Source: Methylorubrum salsuginis (GTDB lineage Bacteria; Pseudomonadota; Alphaproteobacteria; Rhizobiales; Beijerinckiaceae). From it: a stretch of DNA of 39,840 nt. Below, piece after piece: positions 18,388-26,871 of this stretch. The position numbers were made by a program, and so were the translations under genes. Each line of letters begins with the position of its first letter. The first letter of the stretch is position 1. The stretch spans positions 1-39,840 of the forward strand of contig NZ_FOSV01000032.1 in assembly GCF_900114375.1 (NCBI RefSeq), read 5' to 3'. The notes below the pieces were generated by a model that was given only the letters and a program-made list of their open reading frames with translations, ran no database searches and was not told the DNA's origin.

Positions 18388-20390
18388 CTGGCCTCTCCCA
18401 CCGGCGTGAAGCCGAGCTTTTCGAGCGCCGCCGCGGTTTCCAGCGCGCCGAGCAGGGACAGGAAGGCGGCGAGCGCCGGGCGGTCTTCCGTCCCGCCCGC
18501 GTAGGCGAAGTCGTAATGCTCTTCCGTCAGCGGCCGGAAGCCGAGGCCGTAGGCTTTCGCCACGCTGGCGATGGCCACGCCCCAATCGGCTCTTCCTTGC
18601 GCGACCGCGGCCGCGACGGCGTTGTGCGAGCGGGGCTGGTTCCAGAAGCCCGCGGGCCGCGCGCCCTTGAGCAGGCCATCGACGAGGAGGCGCGTGCCGG
18701 ATCCGGCATTGCGGTTGACCATCACGCTGTCGGGCTCGGCGAGGGCGGCGGCGATCCCGGCCTCGGCGCTGCGCCCCTCGAACCGTCCGTCGCCCTCGCG
18801 AAACACCACGCCCTGCAAGCGGCGCCAGCCGGGGGCGAGGCGCATGCCGTCGTCGAGGAGCGGCGCGTTGTAGCGGCCGGTCTCGGGATCGAGCAGGTGC
18901 ATCGCGGCCAAGTCGCATTCGCCGCGCCGAAGCGCCGCGAGCCCGCCGGCCGAGCCGACCCAGACGGTACGGGCGGTGAAGCCGCGTTCGGCCAGGAGCC
19001 CGACCAGCCGGTCGAGGCCGACGCAATGGCTGCCGACGATCGTGAGGTCGGGCATGCGCACGCCCGCGCCGAGGCGGACCACCGAGACCGCCTCACCCGC
19101 CTCCAGCCCGGAGCGAGCGGCGGGGATCGCGAAGAACCCGTCGGCCTGGCTGAAGGCGGTGACCGAGCCCGAGCCCTTCGGCAGCGGCAGGGCCACCGGC
19201 CCCTCGGGACCACGGCCGAGGGAGGCCATCACGAACTCGGTGCGGCCGAGTTCGGACGGGACGCGCTGCGGCACGCAGGCCGCCACCGCCTGCTCCTCCC
19301 GCGGCGGCAGGCCGGCGAGCGCGCGGATCAGCGGCACGACGAATTCGTGGAAGGTGAACATCGCCGAGGTCGGGAAGCCCGGCAGCACCACGACCGGTGT
19401 GTTCTGGGCCACCGCCAGGCAGAGCGGCTTGCCGGGTTTCAGCGCGACGCCGTGGACGAGGATGCCGGGCGATCCCAACTGGCCGAGGATGCGGTGGGAC
19501 ACGTCGCCCGCGCCCTTGGAGGTGCCGCCCGACAGCACCACGAGGTCGTGGCCGGCGAGCGCGCCGCGCAGAGCCTCTTCGAGCGCCGCCTCGTCGTCGC
19601 GGACGATGCCGAGGGCGACCGGCTCGCCGCCGTTCTCGGCGACGGAGGCCGCGACGATGGCCCCGTTCGAATCGTAGATCGCGCCGGGCCGCAGCGGGCT
19701 GCCGGGCGCCACCAACTCGTCGCCGGTCGAGAGGATCGCCACGCGCGGGCGGCGCACCACCGGCACGGCGGCCAGCCCGCAGGCCGCCAGCATGCCGATC
19801 TCGCGGGCGGTGATCGTCAGGCCCTTGCGCAGAACCGTCTCGCCGAGCGCCATGTCGGCGCCGGCATACCCGACGAACTGGCCGGGGCGGACCGGGGCCG
19901 ACACGTCGATGACAAGGCTCGCCTCGTCGAACTCGGTCTGCTCCACCATCACCACGGCATCGGCGCCGCGCGGGATTACGCCGCCGGTGGCGATCGGCGT
20001 GGCGGTGCCGGGCGCGACGGGAAGGGCCGGGGCGACGCCGCAGGCCAGGATCTCGCGGTTGAGGGCGAGCCGTCGCGGCTGCGACGGGGCGGCGCCCTCG
20101 GTGTCGGCGGCGCGCAGGGCGAAGCCGTCCACCAGCGCCCGGTCGAAGGGCGGCACGTCGATGGGGGAGGCGACATCGCCCGCCAGCACCCGGCCGAGGG
20201 CCTGGGCGAGCGGCACCATCTCGGGCGCCAGCGCGGCGTGCGGCACGGCGGCGCGGAAGGCGGCGAGCGCGTCCTCGCGGCTCACCACCGTCAGAAACTG
20301 CTCCTGGCGCGCCGCGGCGGCGAGGCGGCGGATGAAATCCTCGGTGTCGCGATCCGGGGCGTCCTGGGGATTGCCTTGGGGTCCGCTCAC
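18384..20390 (-). CDS. MoeA-PBP fusion: MoeA-like domain with C-terminal periplasmic-binding-like domain
   Basis: A 668-residue two-part protein with no signal peptide. Residues about 25-435 are MoeA-like (LVDGFALRAAD, STGDELVAPG, LSGGTSKGAGDVSHR, VLPGFPTSAMFTF). The TGA block is TGG and the phosphate loop is GGTSKGAGD, the variant usual for this fusion type. Residues about 455-665 form a PBP-like domain (TIVGSHCVGLDRLV, VGSAGGLAALRRGECDLA, MHLLDPETGRYN) related to the regulator at 15618-16622. A cytoplasmic ligand-gated or ligand-delivering MoeA is plausible but inferred. GTG 20390 overlaps the upstream stop as GTGA and is preferred to TTG 20399. Confidence 0.9.
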   Translation of the reverse strand: MSGPQGNPQDAPDRDTEDFIRRLAAAARQEQFLTVVSREDALAAFRAAVPHAALAPEMVPLAQALGRVLAGDVASPIDVPPFDRALVDGFALRAADTEGAAPSQPRRLALNREILACGVAPALPVAPGTATPIATGGVIPRGADAVVMVEQTEFDEASLVIDVSAPVRPGQFVGYAGADMALGETVLRKGLTITAREIGMLAACGLAAVPVVRRPRVAILSTGDELVAPGSPLRPGAIYDSNGAIVAASVAENGGEPVALGIVRDDEAALEEALRGALAGHDLVVLSGGTSKGAGDVSHRILGQLGSPGILVHGVALKPGKPLCLAVAQNTPVVVLPGFPTSAMFTFHEFVVPLIRALAGLPPREEQAVAACVPQRVPSELGRTEFVMASLGRGPEGPVALPLPKGSGSVTAFSQADGFFAIPAARSGLEAGEAVSVVRLGAGVRMPDLTIVGSHCVGLDRLVGLLAERGFTARTVWVGSAGGLAALRRGECDLAAMHLLDPETGRYNAPLLDDGMRLAPGWRRLQGVVFREGDGRFEGRSAEAGIAAALAEPDSVMVNRNAGSGTRLLVDGLLKGARPAGFWNQPRSHNAVAAAVAQGRADWGVAIASVAKAYGLGFRPLTEEHYDFAYAGGTEDRPALAAFLSLLGALETAAALEKLGFTPVGEAR

Positions 20391-21481
20391 CAATCCCAAA
20401 CCTCGATTGTCGTCCCCTCCGGATAGCCTTCGCGCTCCGGCGGCACCAGCAGGACCGCGTCCGCATCCACCAGCTGCCGCAGCGGCAGATCGACTCCGCC
20501 GAGCGGCACGACCCCGTCCGCGCAGCGGCGCAGATAGACGATCTCGCTCAACCCGATGCCGGACGCGACTTTTTTCGCGAGGACGGCGGGCCGGCCCGTC
20601 GGCGGGGCGGTGCCGGACAGGGCCGCCAGCAGCGGCCGGGCGAGCGTGACAAACACCGCGAGCGCCGCCTCGGGCGCACCCGGCACCAGCAGCACCGGGC
20701 GCCCCGCCGCCTCGCCGAGCCCGGCGGTCTCCCCCGGCCGCAGGGCGAGGCCGTGGGCCAGCAGCCGGCCGGCGCGGGCGAGGCCGGCGGCGCTGTGGTC
20801 GCTCCGCCCGAAGCCGGTTCCGCCGATCACCAGCACGGCGTCGGCCTGCGCGGCGAGGATCGCCTCGGCGATGGGTTCGGGCGCGTCCGGAACCGCGACG
20901 GTCGCGGTCGTGCCGCCTTGCCCCGCGATCAGCGCCGTGAGGAAGGGCGACAGCGCGTCGGGCGCCGGGGTGCCGGTGACGACGAGGGCGATCCGCGGGC
21001 GCCGGATCGGGATCGCCGACAGGCCGCAGCTGGCGAGCGCCAGAAGGTGGCGCGGCGCGATCCGCTCGCCCGCTTCGAGCAGGGCCTCGTCCATCCGGAA
21101 GTCGCCGCCGGCCTCCCGCACGCCCTCGCGCACGAACACCTCCGCCACCGCGTCGCGGCCTTCGAGCCCCTCGGGCGGCAACACCGCGTCGGTTCCGGCG
21201 GGCAAGCCGTCGCCGGCCTCGACCCAGACGGGGGCGCCGGGCAGGCGCACGGGGGCGTAGGGCGAGGCGCCGCCGAACAGTGCGGCCTCGACCGCGTAGC
21301 CGTCCCGCAGGGCGGTGGGGGTGGCGGGCACGTCGCGGGGCGCGAGGACCGGCTCGGCCGCGAGGCCGCCGGATGCCTCGGCGAGCGCCACGGTCTGCGC
21401 CGCCACCGGCCGGGCCAGACCGAGAAGCAGCGCTCGGGCGGCATCGAGCGGCATCAGGGCCGCGGAGGCCGACCGCCTCAT
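20387..21481 (-). CDS. Degenerate MoeA-like molybdopterin-binding protein
   Basis: A 364-residue MoeA paralogue, first in the operon. It keeps LRDGYAVEA and a GGTGFGRSDH phosphate-type loop, but the catalytic blocks are eroded. TGAxxPxGAD is replaced by AGDGLPAGTDAV, the STGDEL block by VVTGTPAPDALS, and the LPGNPVA block by LVPGAPEAALA. The metal-insertion residues are thus mostly absent while the overall fold seems kept. It may bind molybdopterin without catalysis, or act as a partner of the MoeA-PBP protein made from the coupled downstream gene. No clear ribosome-binding site precedes ATG 21481; ATG 21454 is an alternative. Confidence 0.8.
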   Translation of the reverse strand: MRRSASAALMPLDAARALLLGLARPVAAQTVALAEASGGLAAEPVLAPRDVPATPTALRDGYAVEAALFGGASPYAPVRLPGAPVWVEAGDGLPAGTDAVLPPEGLEGRDAVAEVFVREGVREAGGDFRMDEALLEAGERIAPRHLLALASCGLSAIPIRRPRIALVVTGTPAPDALSPFLTALIAGQGGTTATVAVPDAPEPIAEAILAAQADAVLVIGGTGFGRSDHSAAGLARAGRLLAHGLALRPGETAGLGEAAGRPVLLVPGAPEAALAVFVTLARPLLAALSGTAPPTGRPAVLAKKVASGIGLSEIVYLRRCADGVVPLGGVDLPLRQLVDADAVLLVPPEREGYPEGTTIEVWDW

Positions 21482-21847
21482 GCAGGCGCCCGGAGGGATG
21501 CCGCCTTCCGCCGTCGCAGCGTTGCGTGTGTCATGGGGAAGCGATGCGCCATCCCCTCGGGATGATCAAGGTTCCGGTGCCCGCGCCCGGCGCGGCCCGG
21601 CCGAAGCGTCGTCGATCACGACCCGCGTTGTTGAAAATCTCGGCGACGGGGATGAAGTCGTCACCGTAATCGTACCGAGATTCACGACCGTCGCGACACA
21701 GATCAACCGAAGGCGACCGACGAACAACCTCGTACAAGACGGGTGCCTGCACTGGGTTCCCGGCGTCGGATGCAACGTTCGGCCGCGTTCGGCGCCGGCG
21801 ACGTCGCCCTATCTCCCGCCGCAAACCCCCACCTCGAGCGGATCACG
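21482..21847. other. Intergenic region upstream of the moeA operon and of a small ORF
   Basis: A 366-bp gap between divergent genes without a convincing gene. It contains an inverted repeat, AATCTCGG (21636-21643) and CCGAGATT (21675-21682), whose 31-base interior can itself fold (CGAC/GTCG). It may hold both promoters. No Moco riboswitch consensus was recognised. Confidence 0.45.
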
Positions 21848-22105
21848 ATGAGCATTCTGCGAAAGATCGGCGACGTCATCGCCTCCGGCACCGGTGCGGT
21901 CGCCCGTGCCCTCACCGCCGGGTTCGACGCCCTGACCGGCCCGGTCGGCCGGATCAACGACCGGGTCGAGGCGCATCTGCGCGACCGGACCACGCTGCTA
22001 CGGGCCCATTACGGCAACAAGGCCAACCGCGAAGCCAAGCCCCTGCCGGTGCTCGAGGGGCCGATCGACCTGTCCATGCGCGGCGGCATGCGGGACGCCG
22101 CCTGA
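21848..22105 (+). CDS. Small hypothetical protein, 85 residues
   Basis: Encodes MSILRKIGDVIASGTGAVARALTAGF... without a signal peptide. The first 35 residues form an amphipathic, Ala/Gly-rich helix that may lie on a membrane; the rest is charged (NDRVEAHLRDRTTLLRAHYG) and ends RGGMRDAA. No family is recognised. ATG 21848 is preferred over an in-frame ATG 105 bp upstream because GAGCGGA lies just before it and the extension looks non-coding. It is followed by palindromic repeats, with Dcp convergent beyond. Confidence 0.6.
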   Translation: MSILRKIGDVIASGTGAVARALTAGFDALTGPVGRINDRVEAHLRDRTTLLRAHYGNKANREAKPLPVLEGPIDLSMRGGMRDAA

Positions 22106-22124
22106 CCGGTCTCGCCCGGCCGAT

Positions 22125-22171
22125 GCGCCGGAGCATGCTGCTTCCTCATCGGAAACAGCACGCTCCGGCGC
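22125..22171. repeat. 21-bp-arm palindrome downstream of the small ORF
   Basis: Arms 22125-22145 and 22151-22171 pair at 19 of 21 positions around a 5-base loop (TCATC). The structure could act as a bidirectional terminator between convergent genes, or be a dispersed intergenic palindrome. Confidence 0.6.
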
Positions 22172-22181
22172 CTTGTGTTCG

Positions 22182-22224
22182 CACGATGTTTCCGGAAAAC
22201 CAGACTCCAGTTTTCCGCATCGTG
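22182..22224. repeat. Rhizobiales-type palindromic repeat 3' of dcp
   Basis: CACGATG/CATCGTG and CGGAAAAC/GTTTTCCG form two stacked stems with a TTTC bulge and the loop CAGACTCCA. The CGGAAAAC-N-GTTTTCCGCATCGTG pattern resembles palindromic elements I know as dispersed in many Rhizobiales genomes. It ends two bases before the dcp stop codon and may serve as its terminator. Confidence 0.55.
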
Positions 22225-22226
22225 GG

Positions 22227-24308
22227 CTACGCCGCCAGCCCCCGCTTCTTCAGCAGGGGCTCGATGCTCGGCAGACGGCCGCGGAAGGCGGTGTAGGCCT
22301 CCCGGGCCTCGCGCAGGTTGCCCGCGCCGTAGACGTAGCGGCGCAGGCGGCCCGCGGTCTCGGGATCGAAGATGTCGCCGGCCTCGCGGAAGGCGTCGAA
22401 GGCGTCGGCGTCGAGCACCTCCGACCAGAGATAGCTGTAATAGCCGGCGGCATAGCCGTCGCCGGAGAAGATATGCGCGAAATGCGGCGAGCGGTGCCGC
22501 ATGGAAATCTCCGCCGGCATGGCGATGCGCTTCAGCGCGTCGGCCTCGAAGGCCAGCACGTCGAGCCCGTCCTCCCCGGCCGCCGAGAGGTGGAGGGTCA
22601 TGTCGACGATGGCCGAGGCCGTATACTCGACCGTGGCGAACCCCTGATTGAACGTGCGGGCGGCGAGCAGCCGCTGCAGCAGCGCGTCGGGCATCGCCTC
22701 GCCGGTGCGGTAGTGCCGGGCATGCGCCCGCAGCACCTCCGGCTGCTCCAGCCAGTGCTCGTAGAGCTGCGAGGGCAGTTCCACGAAGTCGCGGGAGACG
22801 GCGGTGCCCGACAGGAGCGGGTAGGTCACGTCGGACAGCAGGCCGTGCAGGCCGTGGCCGAATTCGTGGAACAGGGTTCGGGCGTCGTCGAAGGAGAGCA
22901 GCGTCGGCTCCCCGCGCGGGGCGCGGGCGAAGTTCATCACGTTGACGATGATGGGCTTGATGTCGCCGTCGAGCCGCTCCTGCGAGCGGAAGGCGCTCAT
23001 CCAGGCGCCGGAGCGCTTGGAGGACCGGGCGAAGTAGTCGCCGAGGAACAGCCCGATCTCGGCGCCGTCGGCGTCGCGCACCTGCCACGCGCGGACATCC
23101 GGATGGTAGCGCGGCAGGTCGGCGACCTCCTCGAACGAGAGGCCGAACAGCTTCGAAGCGGTGTCGAACGCCGCCTGGATCACGCCTTCGAGCGGCAGGT
23201 ACGGCTTGATCTCGGCCTCGTCCAGATCGTGCTCGGACTTCCGCAGCTTCTCGGCGTAGTGGCGCCAATCGTGGGCTTCGAGGGCGAAATCGTGCCCCTC
23301 GGCCCGCACCAGCGCCTGAAGCCGCTCGCGCTCTTCCCCGGCCCGGCGGAGCGCCGGGGTCCAGACGTCGCGCAGCAGCGCCATGGCGGCGTCGGGCGAG
23401 GCCGCCATGGTGTCGTCGAGGCGGAAATGGGCATAGCTCTTGAAGCCCAGGAGCCGCGCCCGCTCGGCGCGCAGCCGCACGATCTCGGCGATGAGGCCGC
23501 GGTTGTCGGTCTCGCCGCCGTTCTCGCCCCGGCGGGTCCAGGCTTCGTAGGCCCGCGCCCGCAGATCACGGCGGGTGGAGAAGACGAGGAACGGTTCGAT
23601 CAGCGAGCGCGACAGGGTGACGACGTGGCTGTGGCGGCCGCCGCGCTCCGCGGCCGCAGCGGCCGTGGCGTCGCGCAGGAAGGGCGGCAGGCCGGCGAGA
23701 TCCTCCTCACCCTCCAGCGGCAGGACGAAGCCGTTCTCGTCGGCCAAGAGATTCTGGCCGAACTGCGTGCCGAGTTCGGCGAGCCGGGTCGCGATCTCGG
23801 CGATGCGGGCCTTGGCGTCGGGGGCGAGGTCGGCGCCGGCGCGGCGGAAGCGGGTGCGGGTCCGGTCGAGCACGCGCGCCTGCTCGGCATCGAGCCCCTC
23901 GGCCGCCGGATCGATCGCCGAAAGGCGCGCCCACAGCTCCGGGTTCAGGGAGATCGCGCTCGAATGCCGGGCGAGCTGCGGCGCCACCGCCCGCTCGATC
24001 GCCTGCAATTCCGGGCTGGTGGTGCTGCCGGAGAGGTTGAAGAACACGCTGGCCACCCGCTCCAGCGCCTTGCCGGAGCGCTCGAGGGCCGCGACCGTGT
24101 TGTCGAAGCTCGGCGCTTCGGGGTTGCCGGTAATCCGGACGATCTCCGCCTCGTGCGCCTTCAGGGCATCGGCGAAGGCCGGCACGTAGTGCTCGGGCCG
24201 GATCGCCTCGAAGGGCGGCAGGCCGAAGGGCGTCGACCACTCGGCCGCCTCGAACGGGTTCGCGCCCGCGGCGTCGGTGCTCGGATCGCGTGCGGTGTCG
24301 GCGGTCAT
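22227..24308 (-). CDS. dcp: M3-family metallopeptidase, peptidyl-dipeptidase Dcp
   Basis: A 693-residue thimet-type zinc oligopeptidase of normal length. The zinc motif HEFGH lies at 481-485 (His481, Glu482, His485) and the third ligand Glu510 is in DFVELPSQ. The LGDYFARSSKRSGAWMS block favours Dcp over oligopeptidase A. The absence of a signal peptide fits a cytoplasmic enzyme degrading short peptides, removing C-terminal dipeptides. ATG 24308 is followed by a short Asp/Thr-rich lead into the conserved NPFEAAEW start. It is monocistronic, convergent with the small ORF at 21848 and divergent from the extensin-like gene. Confidence 0.93.
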   Translation of the reverse strand: MTADTARDPSTDAAGANPFEAAEWSTPFGLPPFEAIRPEHYVPAFADALKAHEAEIVRITGNPEAPSFDNTVAALERSGKALERVASVFFNLSGSTTSPELQAIERAVAPQLARHSSAISLNPELWARLSAIDPAAEGLDAEQARVLDRTRTRFRRAGADLAPDAKARIAEIATRLAELGTQFGQNLLADENGFVLPLEGEEDLAGLPPFLRDATAAAAAERGGRHSHVVTLSRSLIEPFLVFSTRRDLRARAYEAWTRRGENGGETDNRGLIAEIVRLRAERARLLGFKSYAHFRLDDTMAASPDAAMALLRDVWTPALRRAGEERERLQALVRAEGHDFALEAHDWRHYAEKLRKSEHDLDEAEIKPYLPLEGVIQAAFDTASKLFGLSFEEVADLPRYHPDVRAWQVRDADGAEIGLFLGDYFARSSKRSGAWMSAFRSQERLDGDIKPIIVNVMNFARAPRGEPTLLSFDDARTLFHEFGHGLHGLLSDVTYPLLSGTAVSRDFVELPSQLYEHWLEQPEVLRAHARHYRTGEAMPDALLQRLLAARTFNQGFATVEYTASAIVDMTLHLSAAGEDGLDVLAFEADALKRIAMPAEISMRHRSPHFAHIFSGDGYAAGYYSYLWSEVLDADAFDAFREAGDIFDPETAGRLRRYVYGAGNLREAREAYTAFRGRLPSIEPLLKKRGLAA

Positions 24309-24461
24309 GCGTCAAAAACCCTTCGGAGCGCGGCTCGGCGCCGAGCATAGGTTTGCCGCCCCTCGTACGCAAAAGGCCCGTCGGCAGGGCGGCCCCGTCA
24401 CGATTGCCGGCGGGCGTGGCCCCGGCGTCCTTGCCTGCCGGGGATCGCCGACGGATCACGG

Positions 24462-25493
24462 ATGATCGGCCTCCTGTGCGAGGCGTTCGGGAAAGTCCGG
24501 GGCATGAGTCCTGTCGCGATCGCCTGCCTGCTGACCGCCATCGGCCTCGCGAGTCCCGCCGGGGCGGAACCGGCCAGAGCGCTGTCCGGCCAAGCGGATG
24601 CCGGTTCGTCGAAAGAAAGCGCGGCCCGACAAAAGCTCGGAGACGCGTCCCGGCTCAAAGTGGTCGAGCGCGGCGCCAGCCCTCCGGCTGCCACCGTGCC
24701 GTTGCCGCCACCGGAGCCGCCCGCGCGGCCGGCCGACCTCGTCCCCCCATCGCCGCAGATCGCGCCGCTCCCGCCCGAACGCCCGCCGGAACTCGGCACC
24801 GCCAGGGAACCGGGGCCGAAGCCGGTCGGGGAGGGGGCAAAGGAGCCCGAGGCCAGGACGGTCGCACCGGCCATGGCCCCCGAGGCGCCGCTGCCGCCCA
24901 CCCGTCCGCCGGAGCTGTCGGGGGAGGCGGCCCTGGCGCTCAAGGTCGCGGCCCCGGACGATGCCGCCTGCCTGCGCCGGCTGGAGCGGCTCGGCGCCCG
25001 GTTCGAGGCGGTGCCGCCGCTGGGCAACGGCCAGTGCGGCGCGCCACACCCCTTGAGCGTCACGGCGCTCGCCGACGGGATCGCCCTGGAGCCCGCCGCG
25101 ACCCTGACCTGCCGCACGGCGGAGGCCCTCGCCCGCTGGACCACGGAGGTGCAGGCCGCATCCCGCAAGGAGCTGGACGACTCGCTCAAGAGCCTGTCGC
25201 TCGGCGGCACCTATGTCTGCCGCGGCCAGAACCACGACACGGAGGCCAAGCTCAGCGAGCACAGCTTCGCCAACGCCATCGACGTGATGGGCTACGGATT
25301 CGCCAAACGCCCGGCGATCAAGGTGAGCGCCGCCGCCGAGGGCACGCCGGAGGCGGCGTTCCTCGCCGCGGCCAGGGCCAGCGCCTGCCAGTTCTTCCGC
25401 ACCGTCCTGGGGCCGGGCAGCGACGCGGCGCATGGCAACCATCTCCATCTCGACGAGCGCGAGCGCAACGCCGGCCATCGCCTCTGCCAATAG
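24462..25493 (+). CDS. Exported extensin-like C-terminal domain protein
   Basis: A 343-residue secreted protein. A signal peptide (basic KVR, then SPVAIACLLTAIGLASPAGA) is followed by a long Pro/Ala/Glu-rich linker (about residues 40-160) and a C-terminal extensin-like domain (160-343). Features of that domain are LSEHSFANAIDVMGY and HGNHLHLDERERN, histidine/aspartate motifs resembling the D-Ala-D-Ala peptidase/M15 fold to which this family is related. Conserved Cys residues (CLRRL, QCGAP, CRTAE, YVCRGQ, ACQFF, LCQ) may form disulfides. A cell-wall role is likely but unproven. ATG 24504 is an alternative start. The next gene, another envelope protein, starts about 75 bp later. Confidence 0.85.
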   Translation: MIGLLCEAFGKVRGMSPVAIACLLTAIGLASPAGAEPARALSGQADAGSSKESAARQKLGDASRLKVVERGASPPAATVPLPPPEPPARPADLVPPSPQIAPLPPERPPELGTAREPGPKPVGEGAKEPEARTVAPAMAPEAPLPPTRPPELSGEAALALKVAAPDDAACLRRLERLGARFEAVPPLGNGQCGAPHPLSVTALADGIALEPAATLTCRTAEALARWTTEVQAASRKELDDSLKSLSLGGTYVCRGQNHDTEAKLSEHSFANAIDVMGYGFAKRPAIKVSAAAEGTPEAAFLAAARASACQFFRTVLGPGSDAAHGNHLHLDERERNAGHRLCQ

Positions 25494-25567
25494 TGATGCT
25501 TCGCCGCGGGAACGGCGGCGCTGATCGGTCATTTCTCCTGCCATCGTGCAGCGGAGACGGACGGGTG

Positions 25568-26749
25568 ATGGTGCGGTCATGGATGCGGGGTGCCCTGGTC
25601 GGGCTGCCCCTCCTCGGCGCGAGCCTTCCGGCCCTCGCCGCGCCCGAACCCGCCCAGGAGGCCGCCAATCAAGCCGCAAGGCCGGAAGCGGCCGCGCCGG
25701 CCCTGACCAAGGAAGCGATCAACGGCGCCGTCTTCCGCGAGCCGGAGGGGCCCTCCGAGGATCGGCCGGAGGACGGCAAGGCCAAGGGTGAGGGCAAGGG
25801 TAAAGCCAAGGGTGAGGCGAAGCGTAAGGCGAAGGATAAGGCCGAGCGCGCCCGAAAGACCGAGACGAAGCGGCCCGATCCGCTTCTGATCAAGGTGCAG
25901 GTTCTGCTCGACCGCGCCCGCTTCTCGCCGGGCGCCATCGACGGACGCGACGGCGAGAACCTGCGCGGCGCCTTGAAAGCCTTCGCGGCGGCGCAAGGGC
26001 TGCCCGCCGACGGGAGGCTCACCCGCGCGCTGTTCGACAAGCTTCAGGGGACGAGCCCGGACCCGGTCGTAACCGATTACGCGATCACGGAAGCCGACGT
26101 GAAAGGCCCCTTCGTCGAGACGATGCCGGCGAAGATGGAGGAGCAGGCCGATGTCGGGCCGATGCGCTACACCAACACCCGCGAGATGCTGGCCGAGCGC
26201 TTCCACATGCAGCGCGACCTGCTCTCGGCGCTCAATCCGGGCGTGGCGCTCGACAAGGCCGGCGGCTCCCTGATCGTCGCCGCGGTGCCGCCGACCGGCG
26301 ACGGCAAGGTCGAGGGCGCGCCGCTCGCGCCAAAGGTCTCCCGCATCGAGGTCGACAAGAGGACGAAGCGGGTGCGGGCCTACGCCGAGGACGGCACGCT
26401 CACGGCCGATTACCCGGCCTCCATCGGCAGCAGCGAGAAGCCTGCCCCGGACGGCACCGCCAAGGTGAAGGCCGTCGCCTTCGACCCATGGTACACGTAC
26501 AATCCGAAGTACAAGTTCAAGGGTGTGAAGACGAACCGGAAATTCTCGATCCATCCGGGCCCGAACAATCCGGTCGGCCTCGTCTGGATCGACCTGTCGA
26601 TCGAATCCTACGGTATCCACGGCACGCCGGAGCCGGAGAAGATCGGCAAGACGGAATCGCATGGCTGCATCCGCCTGACGAACTGGGACGCCCGCGATCT
26701 GGCGAGCCACACGGTGAAAGGCGCGAAGGTCGAGTTCCTGGACAAGTAG
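25568..26749 (+). CDS. L,D-transpeptidase with peptidoglycan-binding domain
   Basis: A 393-residue exported YkuD-family enzyme. Signal peptide 1-25; a very Lys-rich, repetitive linker (about 70-98, with KAKGEGKGKAKGEAKRK); a peptidoglycan-binding-like domain (about 103-160, LLIKVQVLLDRARFSPGAIDG); a short LysM-like piece (LAERFHMQRDLLSALNPG); and the catalytic domain (about 255-393). The active site is intact: YGIHGTPEPEKIG, then SHGCIRL with Cys367. Such enzymes crosslink peptidoglycan 3-3 or attach proteins to it. The Lys-rich linker may bind anionic wall or outer-membrane components. ATG 25568 is used; an upstream in-frame extension is only the shadow of the extensin-like gene. Confidence 0.92.
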   Translation: MVRSWMRGALVGLPLLGASLPALAAPEPAQEAANQAARPEAAAPALTKEAINGAVFREPEGPSEDRPEDGKAKGEGKGKAKGEAKRKAKDKAERARKTETKRPDPLLIKVQVLLDRARFSPGAIDGRDGENLRGALKAFAAAQGLPADGRLTRALFDKLQGTSPDPVVTDYAITEADVKGPFVETMPAKMEEQADVGPMRYTNTREMLAERFHMQRDLLSALNPGVALDKAGGSLIVAAVPPTGDGKVEGAPLAPKVSRIEVDKRTKRVRAYAEDGTLTADYPASIGSSEKPAPDGTAKVKAVAFDPWYTYNPKYKFKGVKTNRKFSIHPGPNNPVGLVWIDLSIESYGIHGTPEPEKIGKTESHGCIRLTNWDARDLASHTVKGAKVEFLDK

Positions 26750-26839
26750 GCGGTTCATACCGAGCGGCCCGGAACGGGACCGATGGTTCTGTTCCGTGCG
26801 TCCTGCGGACGCCCGCCGCACCTCCCTCGCGGGGGCAAC

Positions 26840-26864
26840 CGGCGATGCGTCGGGATCATCGCCG
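26840..26864. terminator. Hairpin between convergent L,D-transpeptidase and yehW-like genes
   Basis: CGGCGATG (26840-26847) and CATCGCCG (26857-26864) form a perfect 8-bp stem with a 9-base loop, 8 bp from the yehW-like stop. A smaller hairpin, GCGTCC-TGC-GGACGC, lies at 26798-26812. There is no T run, so a bidirectional terminator is a reasonable but unproven reading. Confidence 0.45.
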
Positions 26865-26871
26865 ATCGGTA

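Noticed and set aside
21482..21847. Possible molybdenum-cofactor riboswitch upstream of the moeA-like operon
   Set aside because: The foldable segment does not show the conserved Moco riboswitch features I can recall.
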